NCBI GenBank assembly: GCA_963811595.1
Contig: CAWERW010000002.1
Span: 248,001-312,000 of the forward strand
Source of the DNA: DASQFQ01 sp963811595
GTDB taxonomy: Bacteria; Actinomycetota; Thermoleophilia; Solirubrobacterales; Solirubrobacteraceae
Length of the DNA: 64,000 nucleotides
Reading direction: 5' to 3'
The position numbers and the translations under genes are program-made. Positions 1 through 14,649 of the stretch are shown here, one piece after another. The notes below the pieces were generated by a model. That model saw only the letters and a list, made by a program, of their open reading frames with translations. It had not been told where the DNA came from and did not search any database. Numbering within the stretch: position 1 is the first letter of the stretch; every line of letters begins with the position of its first letter.

Positions 1-1901
1 AACACCGCGATCATGATCCCGCCCGCGGCCATGATGATCTTGCGCGTCCCCGCCGATGCGACGGCGATCGCGGTGCGGTGGTCGGCGTGGCGGTCCCACT
101 CTTCGCGGACGCGGGAGAGCAGGAACACGTTGTAGTCCGTCGACAGGCCGAACAGGATCGCGAACATGAACAGCGGCACGTACGGGATGACCGGCAGCTG
201 CTCGACGCCGAGCAGGCTCGCGCCGGTCTCGGTCTGGAACGCGAGCGCGACCACGCCGTAGGCGGCGGCGATCGACGCGAGGTTGAACAGCGCCGACAGC
301 ACCGCGACGCGCCAGGAGCGGAACGCCGCGAGCAGGAGCAGCAGCGACAGCCCGACCACGGCGGCCGCGAACAGCGGGATGCGCCCCGCGATCTTCTCCG
401 CCTCGTCGCCGAAGCGCGCGGTGCGGCCGCCGACGTAGGCGCGCGCGCCGGTGCCCTCGACCGCCGCGGGGATGGCGTCCGCGCGGAGCCGGTCGACGAG
501 CGCGCGGGTGGCGTCGTCCTGCGGGCCGTGCTGCGGCGTGACCGTGATCACGGCGGTGTCGCGGGCCGGGTTGAGCGCGGGCGGCGCGACGGACGCGACC
601 TCGCGGTCGGCGGCGATGCCGGTCTCGAGGCGCTTCAGCGCGGCGCGGTCGCCGCCGTCGGGGAGCGAGACGGCGACGACGAGCGGGCCGTTGACGCCGG
701 GGCCGAAGCCCTCGGCGAGGCGGTCGTAGGCCTGGCGCTGCGTCGCCTCCGGGCCGAGGTTGCGGTCGTCGGGCTGCCCGAGCTCGAGGCCGGCGGCGGG
801 GGCGGCCAGCGCGATCGTCACCGCGCCGGCGGCGGCCAGCGCGAGGCCGGGGCGCTTCGTCGCCCACGGCGCGCGGCCGGAGTCGGCGGGCTGCGGGGCG
901 GGTGCCTTCCCGGTGCGCTCGCGGCGCGGCAGCAGCTTCTGCCCGGAGCGCGCGAAGCGGGCCGGCAGCAGCACGACGCAGGTCACGGCGCAGGCGAGCA
1001 CGACGAGCCCGGCGGCCACGCCGGCGCGGCCCACGAACGGGATGCCGGTGACGAGCAGGCCGGAGATCGAGACCAGCACGATGCCGGCGGCGGTGAGCGC
1101 GGAGTGCCCGGCCGTGGCGTTCGCGCGGCGGGCCGCCTCGAGCGGGTCATGACCCGCGCGCAGCTCCTCCTGCTGGCGCGCCGCGAGCAGCAGCGCGTAG
1201 TCGATGCCCGCGCCCAGGCCGAGCATGCCGGCGAGCGTCGGGGCCAGGCCGGGGACGTCGGTGACGGCGGCGGCCCACATGAGCGCGCCGAACCCGAGGC
1301 CGAGGCCGGCGAGCGCGACGCCCAGGGCGTTGCGCGCCGCGCGCAGGCTGCGCAGGACCGCGATCAGCAGCACGATGGCGATCGCGAGGCCGATCAGCTC
1401 GCCGATCGGGAAGCCGCCGGTGGCGGCGCCGTCGATCGGCTCGCCGGACATCGCGACGTCGACGCCCGCGCGCTCGAGCCCGCCCGTGGCGTCCTCGAGG
1501 CGCTCGCGCGCCTTGGCGTCGAGCTCGGTCGCGGTCTGGTCGTAGCTGACCGTGGCGAACGCGGTCCGCCCGTCCTCCGACACGCGGGGAGCGTCGACGG
1601 AGGCGACGTGCGGCTGGCGCTCGATCGCGGCGAGCGGGCCGCTGAGCTCGCGCTCCGCCAGCTTCCCGTCGCTGCTGAACACGAGCGTGGCCTGCGTGCC
1701 CGACTGCGCGGGGAAGCGCTGCTCGAGCAGGTCCTGGGCGCGCTGGGACTCGATGCCCGGCACGCTGAAGTCGTCCTTGAAGGCGCCGCCGGCGGCGACG
1801 GCGCCGCCGATCACGGCGGCGATCACGACGAGGATGAGGGCCGTCGCGCGGCGTGGGTGGCGCCCGACGACGGTGGCGATTGAGGAGAGGAGGGAGGTCA
1901 T
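1..1901 (-). CDS. MMPL/RND-family transporter, 3' end beyond the window
   Basis: Begins at ATG 1901 and runs off the left edge, so only about 633 N-terminal codons are visible. A first membrane helix (residues ~8-35) is followed by a periplasmic domain. Then come a block of tightly spaced hydrophobic helices with the G-rich GAGIDYALLLAARQ helix, a second loop, and a second helix block containing FGLSTDYNVFLLSR. The duplicated half-transporter with (I/T)DYxxxL helices is typical of MMPL proteins, proton-driven inner-membrane exporters of lipids or drugs. It is divergent from a TetR gene 80 bp away, which suggests TetR-controlled efflux. Substrate cannot be read from sequence. An MMPL protein is near certain; lipid versus drug export is open. 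Confidence 0.9.
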   Translation of the reverse strand, partial: MTSLLSSIATVVGRHPRRATALILVVIAAVIGGAVAAGGAFKDDFSVPGIESQRAQDLLEQRFPAQSGTQATLVFSSDGKLAERELSGPLAAIERQPHVASVDAPRVSEDGRTAFATVSYDQTATELDAKARERLEDATGGLERAGVDVAMSGEPIDGAATGGFPIGELIGLAIAIVLLIAVLRSLRAARNALGVALAGLGLGFGALMWAAAVTDVPGLAPTLAGMLGLGAGIDYALLLAARQQEELRAGHDPLEAARRANATAGHSALTAAGIVLVSISGLLVTGIPFVGRAGVAAGLVVLACAVTCVVLLPARFARSGQKLLPRRERTGKAPAPQPADSGRAPWATKRPGLALAAAGAVTIALAAPAAGLELGQPDDRNLGPEATQRQAYDRLAEGFGPGVNGPLVVAVSLPDGGDRAALKRLETGIAADREVASVAPPALNPARDTAVITVTPQHGPQDDATRALVDRLRADAIPAAVEGTGARAYVGGRTARFGDEAEKIAGRIPLFAAAVVGLSLLLLLAAFRSWRVAVLSALFNLASIAAAYGVVALAFQTETGASLLGVEQLPVIPYVPLFMFAILFGLSTDYNVFLLSRVREEWDRHADHRTAIAVASAGTRKIIMAAGGIMIAV

Positions 1902-1981
1902 GGCGCGGCAGCATAACCAGACTAAGTCTAAAAATCAACTCAGTTTGTTCTTGGATTGAGTGTGGTATCTTTCCCGACGTC
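1902..1981. promoter_or_regulatory. Divergent promoter/operator region for MMPL exporter and TetR gene
   Basis: An unusually AT-rich 80-bp gap between divergent starts. It holds an odd-centred palindrome GACTAAGTC (1920-1928) and an inverted pair ACTCA (1938-1942) / TGAGT (1957-1961), 19 bp centre to centre. A possible -10 for the plus-strand TetR gene is GTATCT (1965-1970). TetR proteins usually bind palindromes in such gaps to control themselves and a divergent exporter. Assignment of these repeats as the operator is inference. Confidence 0.5.
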
Positions 1982-2583
1982 ATGTCCGGCCTCCGAGAGC
2001 GCAAGAAGCAGGCGACCCGGATCGCGATCCGCGACGCCGCCATGCGCCTGTTCGACGAGCAGGGGTTCGCGGCCACCACGTTCGACCGCATCGCCGAGGC
2101 CGCCGACGTCTCGCGCGCGACGGTGTTCACCTACTTCCCCACCAAGGAGGAGATCGTCTTCGGCGACGCCGCGGCCGCCGTCGACGCGCTGTCCGCGATG
2201 CTCGCCGAGCGCCCCGCCGGCCAGTCGACGATCGCCGCCGTCCGCGCGTGGCTGACCGGGCTGACGGGGTGGATCGAGCCCGAGCTCGTCCTCCAGCTGC
2301 GACTCGCGCGCGAGGTGCCGAGCATCGCCGCCCGCAGGCTGCAGCTCCACGGCGGGATCCAGGACGCCATGGCCGACGCCTTCGAGGCCGAGCTGGGGCC
2401 GGAGGCGCATCTCGCCGCGCGCCTCGCCGCCGCCTCGCTGATCGCCGCGTTCGGCATCGTCGAGGAGACCGCCGCCGCGCGCATGGAGCAGGGCGGCCGC
2501 GCGCTGACGCCGGCCGAGACCGACTCGCTGCTCGACGACGCGACGGCGTTCGCCGAGGCCGGGATGGCCGCGGTCGCGAAGCG

Positions 2584-2587
<4 letters not shown>
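1982..2587 (+). CDS. TetR family transcriptional regulator
   Basis: 201 aa from ATG 1982. The N-terminal ~60 residues form a classic TetR DNA-binding domain (RDAAMRLFDEQGFAATTFD, then the helix-turn-helix AEAADVSRATVFTYFPTKEE). The rest is an all-helical ligand/dimer domain. It is divergent from the MMPL exporter and probably represses it, with an efflux substrate as inducer; that role is inferred from position. The stop codon overlaps the stop of gltD on the other strand in a shared CTAG (2584-2587), leaving no room for a conventional terminator between the two genes. Confidence 0.93.
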
Positions 2588-8627
<6,040 letters not shown>

Positions 8628-8697
8628 GGCGTGCTCCCGGTGCGCGGGCGGGGGCCCTGAGGCGGAGGCGGAAAGGTAGCAACCGTCCCCGCCGGTG

Positions 8698-8726
8698 AAT
8701 ATGTACACAAGTACAAATACCCGCAA
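8698..8726 (-). promoter_or_regulatory. gltBD promoter with palindromic operator
   Basis: On the minus strand a -35 TTGCGG (8726-8721) is separated by exactly 17 bp from a -10-like CATATT (8703-8698). A perfect inverted repeat TGTAC-N4-GTACA (8702-8715) fills the downstream half of the spacer. The -35 abuts the stop codon of the upstream glycosyltransferase gene, so gltBD has its own promoter despite the 99-bp gap. The palindrome position suits a repressor responding to nitrogen or amino acid status; the regulator is unknown. Confidence 0.55.
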
Positions 8727-9998
8727 TCAGCGGTCCAGCGCGGCCGCGTAGACCGCGGCCACCCGCTCCGCCAGGGCGGGCCATGCGTAGCGCTCGAGCG
8801 CCACCTCGCGGGCGTTGCGGCCCCGGCGGCGCCGCTCCTCGGGCCGGTTGACGGCCTCCAGCAGCGCACCGGCGAGCCCGTCGCGATCGTCGGCCGCCAC
8901 GAGCCAGCCCGTCTCGCCGGCGGTCACGATCTCGGCCGGGCCGTGCGAGTCGACCGCGATCACCGGCCGCGCGCAGGCCATCCCCTCCACCAGCACCTGG
9001 CCGAACTGCTCGGCCACGGAGGGCAGGACCACCACGTCGGCGGCGTTGAGGAACGCGCCCAGCGCGTCGTGCTCGTGCCAGCCCGCGAGATGGACGTCAC
9101 GCGCGCCCGTGCGCGCGATGGCGTCCTCCGGGCGCTCGCCCTCCCACTCGTCGGGGAAGCCGCCCACCAGCACGAGCGGCGCGCGCTCGGCGAACGCGGG
9201 CTGCGCCTGCGCGTAGGCCTCGATCAGCAGCGGGACGCGCTTGACGGCGGTGAAGCGCCCGACGTAGACCAGGACCGTGCCGTCGTAGCCCGCGAGCGCC
9301 TCGAGGTTCGCGGCCCAGTGGGCGCCGCGGTCGAGCTCGCGCGGCTCGAACAGCGCGGGATCGAATCCGTTGGGGACGGCCACGCACTGCTCGGGCGGCA
9401 CGCCGAGCAGGCGCCCGGCGCGCAGGTCCTGCGTCCTCGACAGCACGAGCAGGCGCTCGCAGCGCGCGGCCCAGCGGCGCAGGCGCTCCGCCCAGGCCGG
9501 GCCGTGCTCCCAGCGCCCCGGGTCGGCCTCGATCGCCTCCAGCATCAGCAGCTCGGTGCCGTGCAGGTGCCCGACGACCGGCACGTCGGGGGCGACGAGC
9601 TCGGCGGCGGCGTTCATCGGCGTCAGGTGGTGCAGGTGCAGCACGTCGGCCTCGCGCGCCCCCGCGGCCTCGAGCGCGCGGCACCAGGCCGCGGTCTGGT
9701 GCTCGGCGACCGCGTCCGGGAGCGAGGCGAACACGCGGTCCGGCGCGCCCTCGCGGTCCTCGTAGGACGGGTGCATGGGCGGGTCGGCGAGCAGCGGGTC
9801 CGCCGCGTCCAGCGCGCGCGTAAAGTCGACGGGGTGCACGTCGAGGCCGCGGTAGAACCTGCGCGCGTCGCCCGGGAGCCCCGGCCGCGACAGCGAGCCC
9901 GAGACGATCGAGACGTCCCAGCCGGCGTCCGGGAGCGAGGTCGCGAGGTTGCGCGCGACGTGCGACGAGCCCCCGCGGGGGAAGAACATGAGGCCCAT
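8727..9998 (-). CDS. Glycosyltransferase family 4 (GT-B fold)
   Basis: 423 aa from ATG 9998; an in-frame TTG at 10010 would add four residues. The N-terminal domain has a Gly-rich donor/acceptor loop (FPRGGSSHVARN) and VVGHLHGTE. The C-terminal Glycos_transf_1 domain has VYVGRFTAVKRVPLL and the E-x7-E motif in EQFGQVLVEG, the nucleotide-sugar binding signature of retaining GT4 enzymes. No signal peptide; probably cytosolic or membrane-associated. Acceptor unknown, and there are no other cell-wall or polysaccharide genes nearby. The start lies only 32 bp from the divergent CDF gene. Confidence 0.9.
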   Translation of the reverse strand: MGLMFFPRGGSSHVARNLATSLPDAGWDVSIVSGSLSRPGLPGDARRFYRGLDVHPVDFTRALDAADPLLADPPMHPSYEDREGAPDRVFASLPDAVAEHQTAAWCRALEAAGAREADVLHLHHLTPMNAAAELVAPDVPVVGHLHGTELLMLEAIEADPGRWEHGPAWAERLRRWAARCERLLVLSRTQDLRAGRLLGVPPEQCVAVPNGFDPALFEPRELDRGAHWAANLEALAGYDGTVLVYVGRFTAVKRVPLLIEAYAQAQPAFAERAPLVLVGGFPDEWEGERPEDAIARTGARDVHLAGWHEHDALGAFLNAADVVVLPSVAEQFGQVLVEGMACARPVIAVDSHGPAEIVTAGETGWLVAADDRDGLAGALLEAVNRPEERRRRGRNAREVALERYAWPALAERVAAVYAAALDR

Positions 9999-10009
9999 GA
10001 GCGCGCGCA

Positions 10010-10030
10010 AGTTGTGAACAAGTCAACTCC
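10010..10030. promoter_or_regulatory. Very short divergent intergenic region with inverted repeat
   Basis: Between the glycosyltransferase start and the CDF start there is an inverted pair AGTTG (10010-10014) / CAACT (10024-10028). Neither gene shows a good ribosome binding site, so both may be transcribed as leaderless mRNAs from promoters reaching into each other's coding region. Whether the repeat is an operator is speculative. Confidence 0.3.
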
Positions 10031-10948
10031 ATGAGCGCCCACGACCACGCCCACCACCACCAGCACGCGATCTCCGCCGACGCGGATCGCGGCAAGCTGC
10101 GGCTCGCGCTCGCGCTGATCCTCGGCTTCATGCTCGTCGAGGTGGCGGCGGGCGTGATCGCCGGCTCGCTGGCACTGCTCTCCGACGCCGCCCACATGCT
10201 CACCGACGCCGCGGCCGTCGGGCTCGCGCTGACCGCGGTCGGGCTGGCGGCGCGCCCGCCCTCCGGCAGGTTCACGTTCGGCCTCGGGCGGGCGGAGATC
10301 CTCAGCGCCCAGATCAACGGCGCGGCGCTGCTCGTGCTCGCGGGGGTGATCGGCTTCGAGGCGGTGCGGCGCCTGCTCGACCCGCCGGCGGTCGAGGGCG
10401 GGCTCGTGATCGTCGTCGGCCTCCTGGGCGCCGCGGTCAATATCGCCGCCGCGTGGGCGCTGGCGCGCGCCCAGCGGCAGTCGCTCAACGTCGAGGGCGC
10501 CCGCGCCCACGTGCTGACCGACCTCTACGCGTCTTTGGGCGCCGCGCTCGCGGGCGCGGTCGTGCTCGTCTTCGGCTGGCGCGAGGCCGACCCCGTCGCC
10601 GCGCTCGTGGTCGCGGGGCTGATGCTGCGCACCGCGTGGAGCCTGCTGCGCGACTCGGGGCGGATCCTGCTCGAGGGCGCCCCGGCGGGGATGGACCCCG
10701 ACGCGATCGGCCGCGCGCTGGCAGGCCACCCGGGCGTCGTCGAGGTCCACGACCTCCACGTGTGGGAGGTCACCACCGACTTCCCCGCGCTCGCCGCCCA
10801 CGTGATGGTGGCACCCGGCGACGACTGCCACCGCATCCGCCGCGAGCTCCAGGGCGTGCTCGGCGAGCAGTTCGGGATCCGCCACACGACGCTGCAGGTC
10901 GACCACGAGCGCGCCGACCAGCTGCTGGATATCGAGCCGCGGGGCTAG
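10031..10948 (+). CDS. Cation diffusion facilitator (CzcD/ZitB-like) metal exporter
   Basis: 305 aa from ATG 10031. A His-rich N-terminus (MSAHDHAHHHQH) precedes six predicted membrane helices. The two HxxxD metal sites of the CDF family are present: SDAAHMLTDAAA in helix 2 and AHVLTDLYAS in helix 5. The C-terminal cytosolic domain (VVEVHDLHVWEVTTDFPALAAHV) is the usual metal-sensing dimerisation domain. Expected to export Zn2+ or related divalent metals from the cytosol in exchange for protons. It converges on the next gene across a long inverted repeat that includes its TAG stop. Confidence 0.95.
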   Translation: MSAHDHAHHHQHAISADADRGKLRLALALILGFMLVEVAAGVIAGSLALLSDAAHMLTDAAAVGLALTAVGLAARPPSGRFTFGLGRAEILSAQINGAALLVLAGVIGFEAVRRLLDPPAVEGGLVIVVGLLGAAVNIAAAWALARAQRQSLNVEGARAHVLTDLYASLGAALAGAVVLVFGWREADPVAALVVAGLMLRTAWSLLRDSGRILLEGAPAGMDPDAIGRALAGHPGVVEVHDLHVWEVTTDFPALAAHVMVAPGDDCHRIRRELQGVLGEQFGIRHTTLQVDHERADQLLDIEPRG

Positions 10949-11113
10949 CGCCGAGCGAACGTCAAAGGCGGCTGGGTAGGAGTGGGGTCTGGGGCGTCCG
11001 CGGCGGGGGTGTGGCCGGTTAGTCGGAATTATTGCCACCAACTGGCCACACCCCCGCCACGGCGACCCGAACCCCTTCCCTACCCAGCCGCCGTTGACGT
11101 TGACGTTCGCTAG
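10945..11113. repeat. Long imperfect inverted repeat (arms ~80 bp) holding both stop codons
   Basis: The left arm runs from CTAG at 10945 to about 11023 and the right arm from about 11035 to CTAG at 11113. Perfectly matching blocks include 10955-10963 with 11102-11110 (9 bp), 10967-10980 with 11079-11092 (14 bp, GGCGGCTGGGTAGG) and 11002-11016 with 11044-11058 (15 bp, GGCGGGGGTGTGGCC). The right arm has an extra 6-bp TTGACG duplication. The stop codons of the convergent CDF gene (+) and glycosidase gene (-) sit in the outermost arms. It would form a very long hairpin in either transcript, a likely bidirectional terminator or a MITE-like element. Confidence 0.85.
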
Positions 11114-11880
11114 CGCGCCAGGAACAGCAGCGCGGTCGAGACCGCGCGCCCGCCCGGCTCAGGCACATCCCGGTCCGCGTAGGGCCGGTTGCGCAGCCGC
11201 CCACCGCTGACCAGCGACGTCGACCCGCCGCCGTCGAGATTGAGAGCGGTGTGGCACCCCAAAGTGGCCAGCAGCCGTGCCAGCTCCTCGAGCGTCAGCC
11301 CGGCGTCGCGGCGCGAGCGGCCGTCGCATGCGACCGCGACGAGGCGGCCGGGCGCGAGGCCGAGCGCGGCGCGCGGGTGGCGGCCGTCGGTGATGTCGGA
11401 GTCGAACTGTGCCTGCCCGGCGGAGAAGCCCTCGGGGTCGAGCCGTCGCTCGAAGCAGACGTCGCCGTCGCGCACGAGCAGCGGGCCCGCCTGCAGCAGG
11501 TCGCCGCGCGGCTGGACGGGCAGCTCGTCGCGGTGCGCGATCGCGACGCGGCCGCCGTCGACGTGCACGCAGGCGCGGACCTCGGCCCACGGCTGCGCGA
11601 ACGGCACGTAGCGGCGGGCGACACCGCGGGTGCGCAGCTCGCCCAGCGGCCTGCTGCCGGGGCGCACGAAGAAGCCGCCGACCAGCGCCTCCTCCACCCC
11701 GCGCTCGGCGCACCACGGCTCGAGCCGCTGCGGGCGGCGCAGCACCGCGACGCGGAGGTCGGTCGCGTCCTCGCGGTAGCTCGCGACGTAGACGGCGGTG
11801 GAGGCCCCGCCCGCGAGCGGCACGCGGACCTGCGTGAGCGGCCCGCGGCGCGGGCGTTCGCGGGGGAGCGCGACGGCCAT
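11110..11880 (-). CDS. Phosphodiester glycosidase (NAGPA/DUF2233)-family protein
   Basis: 256 aa from ATG 11880; an in-frame ATG at 11922 would add 14 residues, and neither has a clear ribosome binding site. The signature ALNLDGGGSTSLV near the C-terminus and the ALVGGFFV segment mark the phosphodiester glycosidase family. That family includes the mammalian uncovering enzyme and bacterial proteins that act on phosphodiester-linked sugars. No signal peptide is evident, which is unusual because many relatives are exported. It converges on the CDF gene. The family call is firm; substrate unknown. Confidence 0.85.
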   Translation of the reverse strand: MAVALPRERPRRGPLTQVRVPLAGGASTAVYVASYREDATDLRVAVLRRPQRLEPWCAERGVEEALVGGFFVRPGSRPLGELRTRGVARRYVPFAQPWAEVRACVHVDGGRVAIAHRDELPVQPRGDLLQAGPLLVRDGDVCFERRLDPEGFSAGQAQFDSDITDGRHPRAALGLAPGRLVAVACDGRSRRDAGLTLEELARLLATLGCHTALNLDGGGSTSLVSGGRLRNRPYADRDVPEPGGRAVSTALLFLAR

Positions 11881-12006
11881 GGCGCGGATGTTCCGGGTCG
11901 GGACGGTCAGCGCGGTGAACATGCCGTGACTGCGCCGATCCGGACGTTGGGGGGGATTGCGGGCCGAACTCCAACACGCGCGCGGCGGGACGTGATAGAG
12001 AACGCC
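11881..12006. other. Divergent gap between the glycosidase-type gene and the SpoIIE phosphatase gene
   Basis: 126 bp of GC-rich sequence with no recognisable -10/-35 pair and no strong palindrome. It must contain both promoters, but I cannot place them. The alternative glycosidase start at 11922 would shorten it to 84 bp. Confidence 0.3.
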
Positions 12007-14649
12007 ATGGGCTCGCCCCCGTCGCGCTCCTGGGCGCTCGCGGCCGTCGCCGTGCTCGTCGGCCTGCTCGTCGCCGACCTGGCCACAGGCCCGGACGTCG
12101 TGGCGATCGCGCTGTACGCGATCGCGCCGCTGCTCGCCTCGCTCGGGGCCGACGCGCGCACCACGGCGGGGGTCGCCGCGCTCGCCGTGGTGGCGGCCGG
12201 CGTCTCGCTCGCCACGCACGGCATGGACGCCGCGGAGGGCGTCGTCTACGTCTGCACGGTCGCCGTGCTCGGCGGCCTCGCCACCGGCGGCGCGCTCAGG
12301 CGCACCCGCCGCGAGGCCACGGCCGCGCGGGCGTCGGTGCTCGCCGAGGCGAGCACCGCGCTGGCCGGGCCCGGCGAGCTCGACGCGCGGCTGCGCGCCG
12401 TCGAGGCCGCCGCGCTGACGATCGCCGACCGCTGCACGATCGCGCTCGGAGAGGACCAGCCCGCCGAACCGGGCGACGTCGTCGCGCCGCTGCTCGCGCG
12501 CGACGAGCAGCTCGGCACGCTCACGCTCGCGGCACACCGGCCGCTCGGCGAGGACGACCGCGCGCTCGCGGTGGAGCTCGCCCGCCGCTGCGCGGCGGCC
12601 GCCGACAGCGCCCGCCTGATGGCCGAGGCCGACGAGGCGTTCGGCATCCTCGACGCCGTCTTCGCCCGCGCCCCGGTCGGGCTCGCGATCTACGACCGCG
12701 AGCTGCGCTGCCTGCGCATCAACGAGCACCTCGCCGCGATCAACGGCATCCCGGCGGCCGATCACATCGGGCGGCGCGTCTCCGAGATCGTCCCCGACGT
12801 CGAGGACGTCGAGCTGCACCTGCGGCGCGTGCTCGACGGCGGGGGCGAGCTGACCGCGCTCGAGGTCGGCGGCTCGACGAGCGCGGCGCCGGGCGTGCAG
12901 CGCGCGTTCGAGGTCTCCTACTTCCCCGTCCGCCGCCGCGGCAACGAGACGATCCTCGGCGTCGGCTGCGTCGTCTTCGAGGTCACCGAGCGGCGCGCCG
13001 CCGACCGCGCGCTGCGCGAGCAGACCGTGCGCTACGAATCGCTGCTGCGCGCGCTGTCCGAGGTCGGCGAGGCGATGATCGTGATCGAGGAGCAGCGCGT
13101 CGACTACGCCAACCCGGCGTTCCTCGCCCTCAGCGGCTACTCGATCGAGGAGCTGCGCGCGCTGCCCTCCGCCTACGACCTGGTCGAGGAGAACGAGCCC
13201 TCGACCCAGGTCACGCTGCGCCACCGCGACGGTCACGGGATCTCGATGGAGGTCGCCGGCGTGCCGCTCGAGGTCGGTGGGCGCAGGCAGATGATCGTCG
13301 TCGGGCGCGACGTCACCGCGCGCGCCCGCGTCGAGGCCGAGCGCGAGCGGCTGCTCGAGCGCGCCGCGTTCCTGGCCGAGGCGAGCGCGACGTTCGACGC
13401 CGTGCTCGACGAGGAGCGCACGCTCGACGCGCTCGCGCGCCTGTCGGTGCGCGACCTCGCGGAGACGTGCGTGATCCTGCTCGGCAGCTCGGTCGGCACC
13501 GTCCGCCGCGTCGCCTGCGTCGCGCGCGACCCCGAGGACGAGGCGAAGCTGCGCGAGCTCGTCGAGCGCTACCCGTTCGCCGACCGCCGGTCGCACCCGC
13601 TGTTCCAGGTGCTGGCCACCGGCCGCTCGCGGCTCGTCGAGCACCCCCAGGGCCCGGACCTCCCGGCCGTCGACGCGCGGCACCGCGAGCTGATGGATCA
13701 CTTCACGATCCAGAGCACCGCGCTCGTGCCCCTGCGCGCGCGCGGGCGCACGCTCGGCGTGATCGCGCTGGGCTTCGGCGCGGTGGTGGGCGAGGACCAC
13801 CTGACGCTGCTCGAGGACCTCGCGCGGCGCGCGGCGCTCGCGCTCGACAACGCGCGCCTCTACAGCGAGCGCGTGCAGGTCGCGCGCACGCTCCAGCGCT
13901 CGCTGCTGCCGCCTGTGCTCCCCGACGTCCCGGGCATCGACGTCGCCGCGCGCTACGTGGCGGCCGGCGAGGGCAACGAGGTCGGCGGCGACTTCTACGA
14001 CTGCTTCCCCACCCGCGACGGCGACTGGGCGGTCGTGATCGGCGACGTCTGCGGCAAGGGCGCCGAGGCGGCGGCGGTGACCGCGCTGGCCCGCTACACG
14101 GTGCGCGCGTCGGCGATGCTGCACTCCGAGAGCCCCGACGTCGTGCTCCATGACCTCAACGAGGCGATCCGGCGCGAGAGCCCGCACGCCCGCTTCTGCA
14201 CCGTCCTCTACGTCTCGCTCCGGCTCGAGGGCGACACGGTCCGCGGCTGCGTCGCCTCGGGCGGGCACCCGCTGCCGCTGATCCTGCGCTCCGACGGGCG
14301 CGTCGAGACCGCCGGCCTGCCCGGGACGCTGCTCGGCATCCTGCCCGACCCCGAGATCCGCCCGCAGCAGCTCGTGCTGCGCCCGGGCGACTCGATGATC
14401 CTCTACACGGACGGGGTGATCGAGGCGAGCCCGCTCGACGACCGCTTCGGGCCGGAGCAGTTCGCGCGCTGCGTGGCCGAGTGCCACGGCCGCGCGCCGG
14501 TCGCGATCGCCCGCCACATCGAGGACGCGGTGCTGGCGGTCCAGGGCGGCACGGTGCGCGACGACGTCGCCGTGCTCGTGCTGCGCGTCTCCCCGCACCT
14601 GGGCGCGCCGTTTGTCGCGGACCAGCCGGGGGTAGCGGCTTCGACGTGA
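12007..14649 (+). CDS. PAS/GAF-domain PP2C-type (SpoIIE) serine phosphatase, membrane-anchored
   Basis: 880 aa from ATG 12007. Residues ~8-95 contain three or four membrane helices. Next come a GAF-like segment, two PAS domains (~210-335 and ~345-445) and a second GAF domain (~460-625). The catalytic SpoIIE phosphatase domain shows metal-binding motifs EVGGDFYD (~658), GDVCGKG (~679), LYTDG (~799) and a C-terminal RDDV. Such RsbU-like enzymes dephosphorylate STAS anti-anti-sigma factors in response to the sensed signal. No STAS gene is adjacent; candidate partners lie at 41.9 and 53.9 kb. The last codons overlap the next gene (GTGA), so the two are coupled. Confidence 0.93.
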   Translation: MGSPPSRSWALAAVAVLVGLLVADLATGPDVVAIALYAIAPLLASLGADARTTAGVAALAVVAAGVSLATHGMDAAEGVVYVCTVAVLGGLATGGALRRTRREATAARASVLAEASTALAGPGELDARLRAVEAAALTIADRCTIALGEDQPAEPGDVVAPLLARDEQLGTLTLAAHRPLGEDDRALAVELARRCAAAADSARLMAEADEAFGILDAVFARAPVGLAIYDRELRCLRINEHLAAINGIPAADHIGRRVSEIVPDVEDVELHLRRVLDGGGELTALEVGGSTSAAPGVQRAFEVSYFPVRRRGNETILGVGCVVFEVTERRAADRALREQTVRYESLLRALSEVGEAMIVIEEQRVDYANPAFLALSGYSIEELRALPSAYDLVEENEPSTQVTLRHRDGHGISMEVAGVPLEVGGRRQMIVVGRDVTARARVEAERERLLERAAFLAEASATFDAVLDEERTLDALARLSVRDLAETCVILLGSSVGTVRRVACVARDPEDEAKLRELVERYPFADRRSHPLFQVLATGRSRLVEHPQGPDLPAVDARHRELMDHFTIQSTALVPLRARGRTLGVIALGFGAVVGEDHLTLLEDLARRAALALDNARLYSERVQVARTLQRSLLPPVLPDVPGIDVAARYVAAGEGNEVGGDFYDCFPTRDGDWAVVIGDVCGKGAEAAAVTALARYTVRASAMLHSESPDVVLHDLNEAIRRESPHARFCTVLYVSLRLEGDTVRGCVASGGHPLPLILRSDGRVETAGLPGTLLGILPDPEIRPQQLVLRPGDSMILYTDGVIEASPLDDRFGPEQFARCVAECHGRAPVAIARHIEDAVLAVQGGTVRDDVAVLVLRVSPHLGAPFVADQPGVAAST

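Noticed and set aside
11110..14598. Very long minus-strand open frame spanning the SpoIIE phosphatase region
   Set aside because: Only its last ~256 codons are real (the phosphodiester glycosidase); the rest is antisense to the phosphatase and has no recognisable domain.
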